A stretch of DNA of 64,000 nucleotides from Haloarcula pelagica (GCF_030127105.1 NZ_CP126163.1:62001-126000), one strand, 5' to 3'. Positions 16,090-23,482 are shown, numbered from the stretch's first letter. Numbers and translations: made by a program. The notes: a model not told the origin generated them from the sequence alone.

Positions 16090-16662
16090 ATGTCCCCTGA
16101 GTCACGCTGGACTGGCGACCTAAACGACGCCGTCGTCGAGGAGTGGGTCACAGAAACGACCCCGTTCGAGCGGGTCCGAGAGGTACTCGTCACGACAGCC
16201 TCGTTCCAGTACGCAAGCGAGATCGCCGAGCGGGCCCAGGTGAGCGAGCCAAGCGCACGGAAGCACCTGACGACACTTGCAGAGAGCGGCCTGGCCACCA
16301 CCGAAACTACCGGGCAGGGGACGCGGTTCAAACGCTCGGCTGAATCGATGGCAATGCAACGAATCAAAGAACTCCATACGACGCTCTCTCGGGCCGAGCT
16401 AGTCGATGGGATTCAGGATCTCAAGACACAAATCCAGTCGTATCAGGACGACTACGGCGTGACTGATCCGGACGATCTCGCCCTTGAGCTTGGCCCAGAC
16501 GACGATGGGTGGGACGAGATTTCCCATTGGCGGGCGCTCGAAGAGAATCTCGACGTGGCCCAGGCTGCGCTTGCACTGTATGATTTCGATCCTGACGTGA
16601 CCGGAGAACACACCGGCAGCGGAGCGTTTGCCGACTCATCGGACGATATATCCGCAGACTGA
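16090..16662 (+). CDS. Winged-helix regulator/antitoxin partner of TumE-like protein (DUF7342-like), copy 1
   Basis: 190 residues. Residues about 25-85 (RVREVLVTTASFQYASEIAERAQVSEPSARKHLTTLAESGLATTETTGQGTRFKRS) form a winged helix with recognition helix SEPSARKHLTTLAE. The rest is helical and acidic (TLSRAELVDGIQDLKTQIQSYQDDYGVTDP). A TATA-like ATTTTTACACTA is about 35 bases upstream. The stop is one base past the start of the next gene (ATGA-type junction). The same two-gene arrangement occurs at 46941-47921. In haloarchaea such wHTH genes commonly precede TumE-type proteins, where the wHTH protein would act as antitoxin and autoregulator; this is family knowledge, not shown here. Confidence 0.75.
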   Translation: MSPESRWTGDLNDAVVEEWVTETTPFERVREVLVTTASFQYASEIAERAQVSEPSARKHLTTLAESGLATTETTGQGTRFKRSAESMAMQRIKELHTTLSRAELVDGIQDLKTQIQSYQDDYGVTDPDDLALELGPDDDGWDEISHWRALEENLDVAQAALALYDFDPDVTGEHTGSGAFADSSDDISAD

Positions 16663-17141
16663 TGCCCGGTGGTAACCAGTCGATTGGGATTCCAGCTGGG
16701 GAACTGACCGGTGACGTTGGGCCACCAGATGTGCCGATCATGCGGGCGATCAGAAGCGTGTTTCAGCGAGATGAGCCTCTTGTTGATGACGCCAGTTTCG
16801 ACAACGTCCTACAGCCCCAAGAACTCCAGCTCCAGTTTCGCGATGGAATTGGGACGGCTGAGACATGCCGACTCGATATCACCTGGTTTCGATCCGGTGC
16901 GTATCGATTCCACTATAGCGATTCTGCGGACAGACACTGGCGATTCGATAGACATCCGAATCCGCATTCACCTGAGCGCCATTTCCACCCACCGCCGGAT
17001 GCACCAGCACACACAGCCGCTGGATCCTGTATCGAAGTGGTCGAGCCCGCGCTGGTTGCTCGGGCTGTCCACCAACTGTGGCGACGCGCCTACGAAACTG
17101 AGTCGCTTGCAAACTTGAATACGGCGAACAATCCGCCTTAG
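16662..17141 (+). CDS. TumE-like (DUF6516-type) putative toxin, copy 1
   Basis: 159 residues. The core CRLDITWFRSGAYRFHYSDSADRHWRFDRHPNPHSPERHFHPPPDA matches the hallmark of TumE-like proteins: an aromatic beta-sheet followed by DRHPNPH and a HFHPP element. About 35 residues of N-terminal extension (MPGGNQSIGIPAGELTG) precede it. It directly follows and overlaps the winged-helix gene, as in the second module at 46941-47921, and a more divergent relative is at 23487. The toxic activity of haloarchaeal members is untested. It ends 10 bases from a convergent gene. Confidence 0.7.
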   Translation: MPGGNQSIGIPAGELTGDVGPPDVPIMRAIRSVFQRDEPLVDDASFDNVLQPQELQLQFRDGIGTAETCRLDITWFRSGAYRFHYSDSADRHWRFDRHPNPHSPERHFHPPPDAPAHTAAGSCIEVVEPALVARAVHQLWRRAYETESLANLNTANNPP

Positions 17142-17151
17142 TGCGTGATCT

Positions 17152-17817
17152 TCAGAAAGAATCCCTTCGATAGTCAGCAGTAATTTCGACATCGTCGTAC
17201 ATCCGATCAAGCATATCGAGCGCCGACTGGAACGTCGCGTAGTGATCCCGTGCGAACGCAAGTGTCTCATCAAGCGAGATGACTGGGCGACCGTCGACGG
17301 AGTCGGCCTCGACTGTCTCACGAGCTTCCAAGACGTACTGAATCGGTCCGGCGACCTCCTCTGGTGGGTGGCGCTCCTGCCCGACTGGGAGTCCGAATCG
17401 ATCGAAGAACCGCTCCCACTCCGCAAGATCAGTCTCGTCAACGGCGATGAAGAGGGGATAATCCGCAGGGTCACGAGCGACTTGATATCCCCCGCGCGTC
17501 CAGACGTACACGGCGTCGATCGAGGTGTATGCGAAGTCCAGACCAGCGAAGTGCGGAATGACGTACGCCTCTGGAATCGACGGTGGAGACACCGCTGCCG
17601 ATGCGGCCAAAAGCGAGAGTCCCGCCTCACGGACAGCCGGGGAGACGACGGAGAGCCCCTGGTCATACTCCACGTAGCCCCCTTCTTCGAGTGAATTGAC
17701 GACACGGCGGATCGTCTCCCTGTTCTCATCGATTTTGCGAGCGACTCCCGAGATCGAGTCACCAGACTTGATTGCAAGGAGTGTCTTGAGCGCTTTTTCA
17801 GTACAGGGCTCGAACAT
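17152..17817 (-). CDS. Winged-helix protein with C-terminal sensing domain
   Basis: 221 residues from ATG 17817 (MFEPCTEKALKTLLAIKSGD). Residues 5-65 form a winged helix (SGDSISGVARKIDENRETIRRVVNSLEEGGYVEY). The C-terminal 150 residues (IPHFAGLDFAYTSIDAVYVWTRGGYQVARDPADYPLFIAVDETDLAEWERFFDRFGLPVG) are unfamiliar; the two-part layout recalls AbiEi-type antitoxins, but no nucleotidyltransferase toxin is adjacent. The upstream 60 bases are AT-rich (AAAGTATTTTACTATTGC) and provide a TATA element. A longer frame to 18081 would run through the neighbour zinc gene and is rejected. Confidence 0.7.
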   Translation of the reverse strand: MFEPCTEKALKTLLAIKSGDSISGVARKIDENRETIRRVVNSLEEGGYVEYDQGLSVVSPAVREAGLSLLAASAAVSPPSIPEAYVIPHFAGLDFAYTSIDAVYVWTRGGYQVARDPADYPLFIAVDETDLAEWERFFDRFGLPVGQERHPPEEVAGPIQYVLEARETVEADSVDGRPVISLDETLAFARDHYATFQSALDMLDRMYDDVEITADYRRDSF

Positions 17818-17960
17818 CACTTTCTCTATGATTACACAAATACGTGCAATAGTAAAATACTTTACTTTTTGTAGGTGCTGAGATAACCTCTGGGACGCTC
17901 CGGAAAGCGAATGCTCCAGCTCACGATATCGAAACCTCCCCCGAGAACGGACCAGCGGGC

Positions 17961-18116
17961 TTAGACGACCCGCTGGTGACCCTCCGCGCAGGTGACGACG
18001 GGTTCGGTTCGTGGATCGCGAGCGCGCGGGTCGAGCGTCCCGACCGTGGCGATCTCGCTGTCGACGATTTCGGCACTGCATTCCTCGACTGGACAGGACT
18101 CTGGCAGGTCTGGCAT
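17961..18116 (-). CDS. Zinc-binding microprotein CPxEECSAEIV family, copy 1
   Basis: 51 residues, MPDLPESCPVEECSAEIVDS to CAEGHQRVV. It has C-P-V-E-E-C near the start and C-x-x-G-H near the end, predicting a single C2-C-H zinc site. The next gene upstream (18237-18404) encodes a paralogue with the identical core EECSAEIV, so the pair arose by tandem duplication. It is preceded by the conserved leader hairpin at 18120-18160. An in-frame GTG lies 18 bases earlier but the ATG is preferred. Confidence 0.75.
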   Translation of the reverse strand: MPDLPESCPVEECSAEIVDSEIATVGTLDPRARDPRTEPVVTCAEGHQRVV

Positions 18117-18117
18117 C

Positions 18118-18160
18118 GAATGTCCCTCACCCACTGGGGACGCAGAAAATCGCCGTCGGT
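18118..18160 (-). promoter_or_regulatory. Conserved leader hairpin, copy 1
   Basis: Read on the minus strand: GACGGCGATTTTCTGC, then GTCCC-CAGTGGGTGA-GGGAC. Stem GTCCC/GGGAC, loop containing GGGTGA, and an upstream ATTTTCTG block shared with five other sites. It ends about 6 bases before the ATG at 18116. Confidence 0.65.
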
Positions 18161-18236
18161 GTCGCGATCAGCTACCAGGAGTCGCGTGTCTGCCGGGCGA
18201 CCCTGGGGGCAACTGACGGTCGCCCGGCAGCGGGTC

Positions 18237-18404
18237 TCAGAGCGATTCGGGGACGTCCTCGACTTCGAGGTGGCCGTTCGCGCATGTCGCCGCGTAGCGG
18301 CCGACAGTCGCGGTCTCTGGGTACTCACCGTCGACGCAGGCGACCCGGTCGGACTTGACGATTTCGGCGCTGCACTCCTCGCGTGGGCAGGTGTTCTCGG
18401 ACAT
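18237..18404 (-). CDS. Zinc-binding microprotein CPxEECSAEIV family, copy 2
   Basis: 55 residues, MSENTCPREECSAEIVKSDR to ANGHLEVEDVPESL. C-P-R-E-E-C and C-A-N-G-H match copy 1, plus an additional Cys in VACVDGEYPETATVG. The preceding leader (18405-18442) is the conserved hairpin element. Function unknown; such proteins may bind nucleic acid or a partner enzyme. Confidence 0.8.
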   Translation of the reverse strand: MSENTCPREECSAEIVKSDRVACVDGEYPETATVGRYAATCANGHLEVEDVPESL

Positions 18405-18442
18405 AGTCTCTCACCCGCTGGGGACGCACAAAGCCACGCCAG
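18405..18442 (-). promoter_or_regulatory. Conserved leader hairpin, copy 2 (weaker stem)
   Basis: Minus-strand reading CTTTGTGC, then GTCCCCAGCGGGTGAGAGAC directly before the ATG at 18404. The stem GTC-C/G-GAC has one mismatch compared with the other copies; the loop keeps GGGTGA. Confidence 0.55.
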
Positions 18443-18890
18443 GCCGACGCTCCAGCTATCCCAGCTGGCCCAGGAGCCTGGCCAGAGGTTTCTCCGTGGA
18501 AAGACGACTGCCACAAAACGTATTCCAAGACTGCCCAGTGATACGAATCGGGCGGCGGTCCCTGGACGCCAGTACGAAGGGGTACCGTCCGATTGGGACC
18601 CGCCCCCATCTGGCAGCGAGGGAATACACCGCACGTCCAGAGGCCATTGTGGCAGGGTACTCCACTGACATCGATGTAACTCCCCTGCTTATGTCAGGCA
18701 AGCCAGTAGTGTGAATGCAGCGTCGCTGCGAACTGTCAGAGGCATGCCGGTCGGGTAAGCATCACCGACCTGGCTTTTCCACATCATTTGCTGAAGGTCC
18801 TCCCCACCCAATAGCGTTGAGAGAAGCAGGAAATTTAACTAGTGCTCGACAGACCGACTACATTATACAGTCGCTGAGAGAGCAACGGTG
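18443..18890. other. Intergenic region with 3'-end remnant of a neighbouring gene type
   Basis: About 450 bases without a convincing gene. A minus-strand frame ending at 18456 finishes PLARLLGQLG, matching the last residues (HLAKLLGQLR) of the gene at 19703-20149, and the DNA CAGCTGGCCCAGGAGCCTGG resembles that gene's 3' end. So a duplicate of that gene was lost here except for its tail. Confidence 0.5.
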
Positions 18891-19379
18891 CTACTCTCCC
18901 TTAGAAAGAATCTTCGAATAGAGCTCATCAGAAATCCAAAATCCAGCCTCACGAAGGGCATCCAGTTCCTGCTGTAGGTCCAGATCATCTTCGTTGGCCG
19001 CCCGAAGGAGGATACCGATGACACCAGTCACGCTCAAGTCGTGTCTACGGGCGACTTGACGGCCATCCTTCTCATCAAGAAGGAGGAGGTCAGCATCCTG
19101 CTCGATGGCATAGCAGATCGCGGCTGTTTCACCAAGGTCTAGTTCATGGAAAATCTCAGTGAACAGGTCAGATCACTCCACTTCGACCACCGTGAGGAAC
19201 TCTGTATCGCGGAGGTCTCGGAGCGCGTCTAGCCCTGCGTCTCCGTTGGTGAGTTCGTCCCAGACCTGTGTCGGGATTGTGAGACCTGAGAACTGTGATG
19301 TAAGCAGGTCAAGTTGATCAATGAGTGCAAGATTGAGAAGCGGTGAGGTGTCCGAGACGACAACCTCGCTATTCGGCAT
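18891..19379 (-). pseudogene. PIN-domain toxin (DUF3368-type) interrupted by a nonsense codon
   Basis: Starting at ATG 19379, MPNSEVVVSDTSPLLNLALI and PTQVWDELTNG are the N-terminal half of a DUF3368 PIN nuclease (D at SDTSPL, E at WDEL). A TGA at 19173-19175 (codon 69) stops it, but the same frame continues without a shift: SDLFTEIFHELDLGETAAIC, then LLLLDEKDGRQVARR and LSVTGVIGILLRA, ending at TAG 18891. These contain the other conserved acidic residues (E in GETAAI, D in LLDEKDGR). One base change therefore separates it from an intact 162-residue toxin. It overlaps its antitoxin gene by 11 bases. Confidence 0.8.
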
Positions 19380-19614
19380 AGTCGAGGTCTTCAGCGAGTT
19401 CGGTTTCGGTGTAGTGACGCGGAATTTCGCGCTCACCAAGCAGTGCTTGGAACTCTCGGGTAGAGAGCTCTGCGAGAGCGCGAGCCTTCCCGAACGAAAG
19501 AACATCGCGAGCATACAGCGAGACGGCTAATTCTTCTTTCATAGCTTGTGACCGCTCATGTTCAGGTAGTCGTAATGCCTCGTACACCTCCTCGTCAATT
19601 TCGATTGTAGCCAT
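19369..19614 (-). CDS. UPF0175-type antitoxin
   Basis: 81 residues from ATG 19614 (MATIEIDEEVYEALRLPEHE). The segment AVSLYARDVLSFGKARALAELSTREFQALLGEREIPRHYTETELAEDLDYAE matches the UPF0175 pattern (sfGKArelaglsr-FqelL-ergIpv-Yt-eeleeDl). UPF0175 proteins pair with DUF3368 PIN toxins, and here that toxin follows with an 11-base overlap but is broken. If the toxin is dead the antitoxin is retained without its target. Confidence 0.8.
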   Translation of the reverse strand: MATIEIDEEVYEALRLPEHERSQAMKEELAVSLYARDVLSFGKARALAELSTREFQALLGEREIPRHYTETELAEDLDYAE

Positions 19615-19702
19615 GTGTACCTGTTTGATGACACGAGTATTGAGTGTTTGGCCGCTGGACTCTTGTCCTACCGACCGGTAATCGTCGGGGACCAAGGTGT
19701 AG

Positions 19703-20149
19703 CTATCTGAGCTGGCCCAAGAGCTTGGCCAGGTGTCCCTGGCTGCTGGCGTCGGCCTGGACCTGCTCGTGGTCTGTGATCTCGATGTCGATCTCACAGG
19801 GACAGATCAGGGGCTGTCCGCCACAGGCGGGGCATTCTTCGTAGTCACAGAGGTGATGATGGTACTCGCCTTGCTCGACGCCACAGGCGGGACAGGAGCG
19901 GCTGTTCCACGCCTCGGGGTCAGTCGTCGCGACGAAGCGCTCGAGTTCCTGGCGGACGTCGGCTTTCGAGAGACGGCCTCGACCGCCGGAGAGGACCTCC
20001 GTTTCGAGTGTGGTGACCTGCTGCTCGTAGGTTAGGAACTGTGCTTCCTCGCCCCATGGGATCGGATCGTAGCTCGCTCCGTCAATCTGGTAGCGCTTGC
20101 CGATGCAGGCCGTCGACGGGTACGGACGCTCGCAGTCCGGACAGACCAT
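19703..20149 (-). CDS. Zinc-ribbon protein with three or more Cys pairs
   Basis: 148 residues from ATG 20149 (MVCPDCERPYPSTACIGKRY), preceded by GGAGGTCGGTAAG, a Shine-Dalgarno sequence inside the end of the upstream small ORF. Cys pairs occur at CPDC, CPAC (SRSCPACGVEQG), CPAC (EECPACGGQPLICPC). This suggests two or three zinc ribbons. Its C-terminus HLAKLLGQLR is duplicated as a remnant at 18456. The longer frame to 20227 overlaps the small ORF in another frame and is rejected. Function unknown; the family style is common on haloarchaeal plasmids. Confidence 0.8.
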   Translation of the reverse strand: MVCPDCERPYPSTACIGKRYQIDGASYDPIPWGEEAQFLTYEQQVTTLETEVLSGGRGRLSKADVRQELERFVATTDPEAWNSRSCPACGVEQGEYHHHLCDYEECPACGGQPLICPCEIDIEITDHEQVQADASSQGHLAKLLGQLR

Positions 20150-20150
20150 C

Positions 20151-20285
20151 TTACCGACCTCCTCGCTGCTGGCCCTCGAAGACCTCGCCGGTTGCCTGTG
20201 CCTCCCGGTGTTCGGCGTCGATGTCAACGTCGTCGGTGGTGTGTTCTGGCGGCTGTTCGTCGACGGCTTGGTGTTCAGTGCTCAT
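20151..20285 (-). CDS. 44-aa acidic microprotein coupled to zinc-ribbon gene
   Basis: Frame MSTEHQAVDEQPPEHTTDDV continuing to GEVFEGQQRGGR, stopping one base before the ATG of the zinc-ribbon gene. Its last codons encode the GGAGGT ribosome site of that gene, which implies translational coupling. It follows the conserved leader hairpin (20290-20330). Its DNA is related to the remnant at 15875. Confidence 0.65.
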   Translation of the reverse strand: MSTEHQAVDEQPPEHTTDDVDIDAEHREAQATGEVFEGQQRGGR

Positions 20286-20289
20286 ATCG

Positions 20290-20330
20290 GGTAACCCCTC
20301 ACCCTCCGGGGGTGCAGAAAATAGCCGTCA
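20290..20330 (-). promoter_or_regulatory. Conserved leader hairpin, copy 3
   Basis: Minus-strand reading TGACGGCTATTTTCTGC, then ACCCC-CGGAGGGTGA-GGGGT. The stem ACCCC/GGGGT differs from copies 1, 4 and 5 yet still pairs, which is covariation. It ends about 8 bases before the ATG at 20285. Confidence 0.7.
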
Positions 20331-20374
20331 GCACCAACCGAGTAACCTGAGGCAGTTTCTGGATGTGCTATCGA

Positions 20375-20770
20375 TCAATATGTTTCGACGGGGACACCTA
20401 ACGCCTCGAAGTCATCGACGTTGTCAGTCAGGACTGCATCGTCAAGAACGTCAGCCATCGCGGCGATGTACGCATCATTCGCCCCAACGCCTGCATCCCC
20501 TCCTTCAGCCTCGTCTGCATTGGCGAGTAGCTCCCCAGCGGTTCGGGCGATCTCCTCATCGATGTCGAGCCGTGGGTATCCGAGCAGGTGGTTCCGTAAC
20601 TCCGCTTCGGTCGTATCACTCTGGGCTGCAGCGACGCCATAGTATGCCTCAGCAACTACTGGAACCGGTAACCACTGTAACTCACCCCGATCGACCAGCT
20701 CGGACCCTTTCGAGAATGCGGCTGGGTCTTCAGCCATCAGGTCAAACAGGAACGAGGAATCGATGATCAT
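20375..20770 (-). CDS. vapC: VapC-type PIN ribonuclease toxin
   Basis: 131 residues. The PIN acidic residues are visible: D4 (MIIDSSFLFD), E41 (VVAEAYYG), D99 (GANDAYIAA) and D116 (LTDNVDDF). Length is typical for VapC. VapC toxins cleave RNA, often tRNA, when released from VapB. The gene overlaps its antitoxin by four bases. Unlike the DUF3368 toxin 1 kb away, this one is intact. Confidence 0.88.
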   Translation of the reverse strand: MIIDSSFLFDLMAEDPAAFSKGSELVDRGELQWLPVPVVAEAYYGVAAAQSDTTEAELRNHLLGYPRLDIDEEIARTAGELLANADEAEGGDAGVGANDAYIAAMADVLDDAVLTDNVDDFEALGVPVETY

Positions 20771-21015
20771 TCGTTGCCATCCGTTGTTTCGAAGGCGTCT
20801 CGGGCAGCAGTGAGACGATCTCGATCCCTGTCTCGGAGATCCGAAACTGCTTCCTTGGCGTCCTTGGCCTCTTCATCGGTCAGCAGGCCAGCAACGTCAC
20901 TCGGGTGTGGCCCGCGTGTCATCCGGCGCAACGCCTCTTCCATCGTCTCCTCGTCGTCCTTGTGAGCAGTCAACCATGCGTGGTATTCCTCGGAAACCCG
21001 GATCGTCTTGACCAT
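20767..21015 (-). CDS. vapB: VapB-type antitoxin
   Basis: 82 residues, MVKTIRVSEEYHAWLTAHKD, with a short strand-helix-helix N-terminus, then ETMEEALRRM and an acidic helical tail that would wrap the toxin. It directly precedes the PIN gene with a four-base overlap. A palindrome (ATATATC-AG-GATATAT, 21019-21034) abuts the start codon and is the likely site of autorepression. Confidence 0.85.
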   Translation of the reverse strand: MVKTIRVSEEYHAWLTAHKDDEETMEEALRRMTRGPHPSDVAGLLTDEEAKDAKEAVSDLRDRDRDRLTAARDAFETTDGNE

Positions 21016-21018
21016 ACA

Positions 21019-21034
21019 ATATATCAGGATATAT
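21019..21034. promoter_or_regulatory. Palindromic operator/TATA region of vapBC
   Basis: ATATATC-AG-GATATAT is a perfect 7-bp inverted repeat four bases upstream of the vapB start. The location suggests that VapB binds here to block transcription initiation, and the mRNA would be leaderless or nearly so. Confidence 0.6.
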
Positions 21035-21071
21035 GCGTCTAAGAGTGTTACGCTGCCTTTTTAAACTGCTT

Positions 21072-21305
21072 CTATTTCAGATCCTCGATTCTCTGGCGAT
21101 CGGTTTTCTGCAGCTGCTCGTGGGCGTCGGGATTGACCACGGGGACGACGCCGTCGACGTCCTTGTCGTAGTCCTCCTGGAGCAGCTCGAAGATATCGTC
21201 CGCCAGCGCGACCGCCTCGTCGCGCTTGTTCGGATTGGTCTCGTGGACAGGGAAGTCAGCAGGACCGACGCCCTTGACGACGAGAATGAGTCGCTCGTCA
21301 GCCAT
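21072..21305 (-). CDS. Small hypothetical protein, second gene of a pair
   Basis: 77 residues from ATG 21305 (MADERLILVVKGVGPADFPV). VALADDIFELLQEDYDKDVDGVVPVVNPDAHEQLQ has alternating strand and helix character, but no family is recognised. It overlaps the upstream gene by 8 bases, so they are coupled and share the leader hairpin at 21535-21580. Confidence 0.7.
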   Translation of the reverse strand: MADERLILVVKGVGPADFPVHETNPNKRDEAVALADDIFELLQEDYDKDVDGVVPVVNPDAHEQLQKTDRQRIEDLK

Positions 21306-21510
21306 CGCGATCGGCCTCCTCAACGATCAGGACGGGATCCTCACTGCCGAGCAGTTCGGTGCTGAGGAACTCGGATGTCTCGAGCGTTTCGGCAACGAGC
21401 TGGCGGAACTCCGCGTCGACGTCGCCGAACTCAACGATCGCCTCGGGATCTGGCTGCTTGGTGGCCTGGGACTGCTGTGCAACACGCGCTGGAGTGTCGT
21501 CATCGGACAT
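21298..21510 (-). CDS. Small acidic hypothetical protein behind leader hairpin
   Basis: 70 residues from ATG 21510 (MSDDDTPARVAQQSQATKQP), with a helical section EFGDVDAEFRQLVAETLETSEFLSTELLGSED. No domain is recognised. It is the first gene of a two-gene unit. Its 5' region carries the conserved hairpin about 30 bases before the ATG, with a GTTCCACAGAGAGCG block also present before the gene at 61848-62453. Confidence 0.7.
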   Translation of the reverse strand: MSDDDTPARVAQQSQATKQPDPEAIVEFGDVDAEFRQLVAETLETSEFLSTELLGSEDPVLIVEEADRDG

Positions 21511-21534
21511 GGATCTGTGATGGGACGCTCTCTG

Positions 21535-21580
21535 TGGAACGCCCCTCACCCACCTGGGGCGCACAAAATCGCCGTCAGCA
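21535..21580 (-). promoter_or_regulatory. Conserved leader hairpin, copy 4
   Basis: Minus-strand reading TGACGGCGATTTTGTG, then CGCCCC-AGGTGGGTGA-GGGGCG. Perfect 6-bp stem. It is the best match to copy 5 at 62480-62520, including the following GTTCCA-AGAGAGCG. Confidence 0.7.
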
Positions 21581-21641
21581 ACAGCTGGCTGGTGGGTAGT
21601 GACGGATTTGAGCAATCCCTTAGACCGTAGTCAATCCAGCG

Positions 21642-22001
21642 TTACTCTTGGAAACCATCGCCCGTATCACCGACCGGTGCTTCAGATTCTCGTTGCCGAC
21701 GAATCTCAGCGAGCACATCTTCAAGTGTCGCCGAATCCTCGATTCCCGCGATTTCATTGGTAATCTCGTCAACAAGTGAGGCTCGCTCGATGGCAGCCAC
21801 GTCGCCAGCGGTTGTATCGATCGATTCGACTCGAAGCTCTCGTGTTTCATGCCACCCGCAGTTCCAGCAGTCCGTTGTCATCTCGATGCGCTCGTCTTCC
21901 TCCGCTCCAAGAATCGCGTCGGAGAGAGGCGTTGAAATCGGCCGTTCTGGCCCAACCTCAAGGGTAACTGGGGTGCCACAAGCAGGGCAGTCCATTGTCA
22001 T
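21642..22001 (-). CDS. Zinc-ribbon protein
   Basis: 119 residues from ATG 22001 (MTMDCPACGTPVTLEVGPER). CPAC at the start and CWNCGWHETREL near residue 45 form one zinc ribbon. The C-terminal half (DVAAIERASLVDEITNEIAGIEDSATLEDVLAEIRRQRE) is helical. It reads away from the Mrr-like gene across a divergent promoter of about 115 bases. Function unknown. Confidence 0.75.
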   Translation of the reverse strand: MTMDCPACGTPVTLEVGPERPISTPLSDAILGAEEDERIEMTTDCWNCGWHETRELRVESIDTTAGDVAAIERASLVDEITNEIAGIEDSATLEDVLAEIRRQRESEAPVGDTGDGFQE

Positions 22002-22117
22002 CCTATGGCACCCCCATCTGTTGAAGGTAGTGTTGCCACGAGGCAATCTCACACGCGTTTGTCGCTGGGCGCGGTAACGTATTTGGTTGTCGCAAAATAC
22101 AGTCCAATTACATTCGG

Positions 22118-23482
22118 ATGGCTGTACTGGACGACCTCTCAGGATTCGAGTTCGAGGACTTGATGGAAGACGTGTTCCGCAACCTCGGCTACGAGAACGT
22201 CCGGCAGGCCGAGCGGACAGCCGACGAGGGCCGGGACGTCCTGATGGAAGAGGTCGTCGACGGAACACGGCGGGCGATCGTCGTCGAGTGCAAACACACG
22301 GGAACTGTCGGCCGCCCGGTTGTCCAGAAGCTCCACTCGGCGATCGCAACGTTCGACTTCGGTGGTCCGAAGCGAGGGATAGTGGTGACGACCGGCCGGT
22401 TCACGGGCCCCGCCGAAGAGTACGCAGACCGACTCCAGCAGAACGACGATCCATATCCCATCGAACTGATCGACGGCGAGGACCTTCGAGAGATTGCCGA
22501 CGAGATCGGACTCGACCTCTATAACGGCCGGATCGAGATCCTCTGTGACGAGACCCTGCGACCGTACGACCCGGCCACAGATGTCGATGCGCCTGTGCAG
22601 GAAGCGTTCCGCGACATCGAGAACATCGAGGCTACGGATATCCCGAGGCCTCACTCGCAGGTGACCTTCCGCCCAGTAGTTGCGATCACCGCCGATGCCG
22701 ACGCCGTCTTCGAGACATCCGTCGGCGTCATCCACCGAATCGACGACCGCACGGGGTTCGTCGTCCACGCCGAACGTGGGCACCCACAGGTCGCCGACGA
22801 CACGGTCGCAACACTGGTCACCGAGAACCTCCATGCGACGGTTGATCTTGATGTCGACCAGTTCGGGGCGACATTCGACGACGTCGAGGAACGCCGGTTC
22901 GGCCAGACCCAGACGGAGTACAAGGAGTGGGCCGTCGAGCGGCTCCAGGACTATCACACGACGACGGTGACCTACACCGGCGATAACAACGTCACGTACG
23001 AGAAGACCTGCGAACCGAATCGCTCGGACATCTCCGTCCAGTCGATCGAACCGGTGTTCCTCCCCCAGGTTCGACAGACAACCGACCTCGAAGAGTACAC
23101 CTATTCCTATGAGTACTACGCCGCGGGCCCGTCCAGAGTGACTGAAGAGGACGGCATCCATCGGTGCGTCCACTGCGAGACGAGTGGCGTCGACGAGACG
23201 TACACCTACTGCCCGAACTGCGGGGCGATCGCCTGCGACAGCCACAGCAAGACCGAACGGCTCGAAGGTGAACCGGTTTGTACGGGCTGTGCGGTGACCG
23301 AACGGTTCGCGCTGAAGACGAAGTACTTCTACGACGAACAGAACCTTGAGGCGTTCCGCGAGGAGTACGCCGACATGCCGATTCACGAGAAGGCCATGGA
23401 GAACAAGTGGCTAGCCAGCGGTAGCGTGGTCGCGACGCTGCTGCTCCTCATCGGTCTCCTCGTGATTGGCGGCATCATCTAA
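22118..23482 (+). CDS. Membrane-anchored Mrr-type (PD-(D/E)xK) endonuclease with zinc ribbon
   Basis: 454 residues. Residues 1-110 are an Mrr_cat domain: GFEFEDLMEDVFRNLGYENV, then DEGRDVLMEE and AIVVECKHTG (D..ExK catalytic motif), followed by VQKLHSAIATFDFGGPKRGI. Residues about 345-400 hold a double zinc ribbon (CVHCETSG, YCPNCGAIACDSHS, VCTGCAV). The last 25 residues are a transmembrane helix (VVATLLLLIGLLVIGGII). Mrr enzymes cut modified or foreign DNA; a C-terminal membrane anchor would place the nuclease at the envelope, for example to meet incoming DNA. The location role is inference. Confidence 0.8.
   Translation: MAVLDDLSGFEFEDLMEDVFRNLGYENVRQAERTADEGRDVLMEEVVDGTRRAIVVECKHTGTVGRPVVQKLHSAIATFDFGGPKRGIVVTTGRFTGPAEEYADRLQQNDDPYPIELIDGEDLREIADEIGLDLYNGRIEILCDETLRPYDPATDVDAPVQEAFRDIENIEATDIPRPHSQVTFRPVVAITADADAVFETSVGVIHRIDDRTGFVVHAERGHPQVADDTVATLVTENLHATVDLDVDQFGATFDDVEERRFGQTQTEYKEWAVERLQDYHTTTVTYTGDNNVTYEKTCEPNRSDISVQSIEPVFLPQVRQTTDLEEYTYSYEYYAAGPSRVTEEDGIHRCVHCETSGVDETYTYCPNCGAIACDSHSKTERLEGEPVCTGCAVTERFALKTKYFYDEQNLEAFREEYADMPIHEKAMENKWLASGSVVATLLLLIGLLVIGGII

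Noticed and set aside
17818-18081. Upstream extension of the winged-helix protein at 17152
   Set aside because: The extension would run through an AT-rich promoter and into the antisense-free zinc microprotein gene, with Arg-rich translation.
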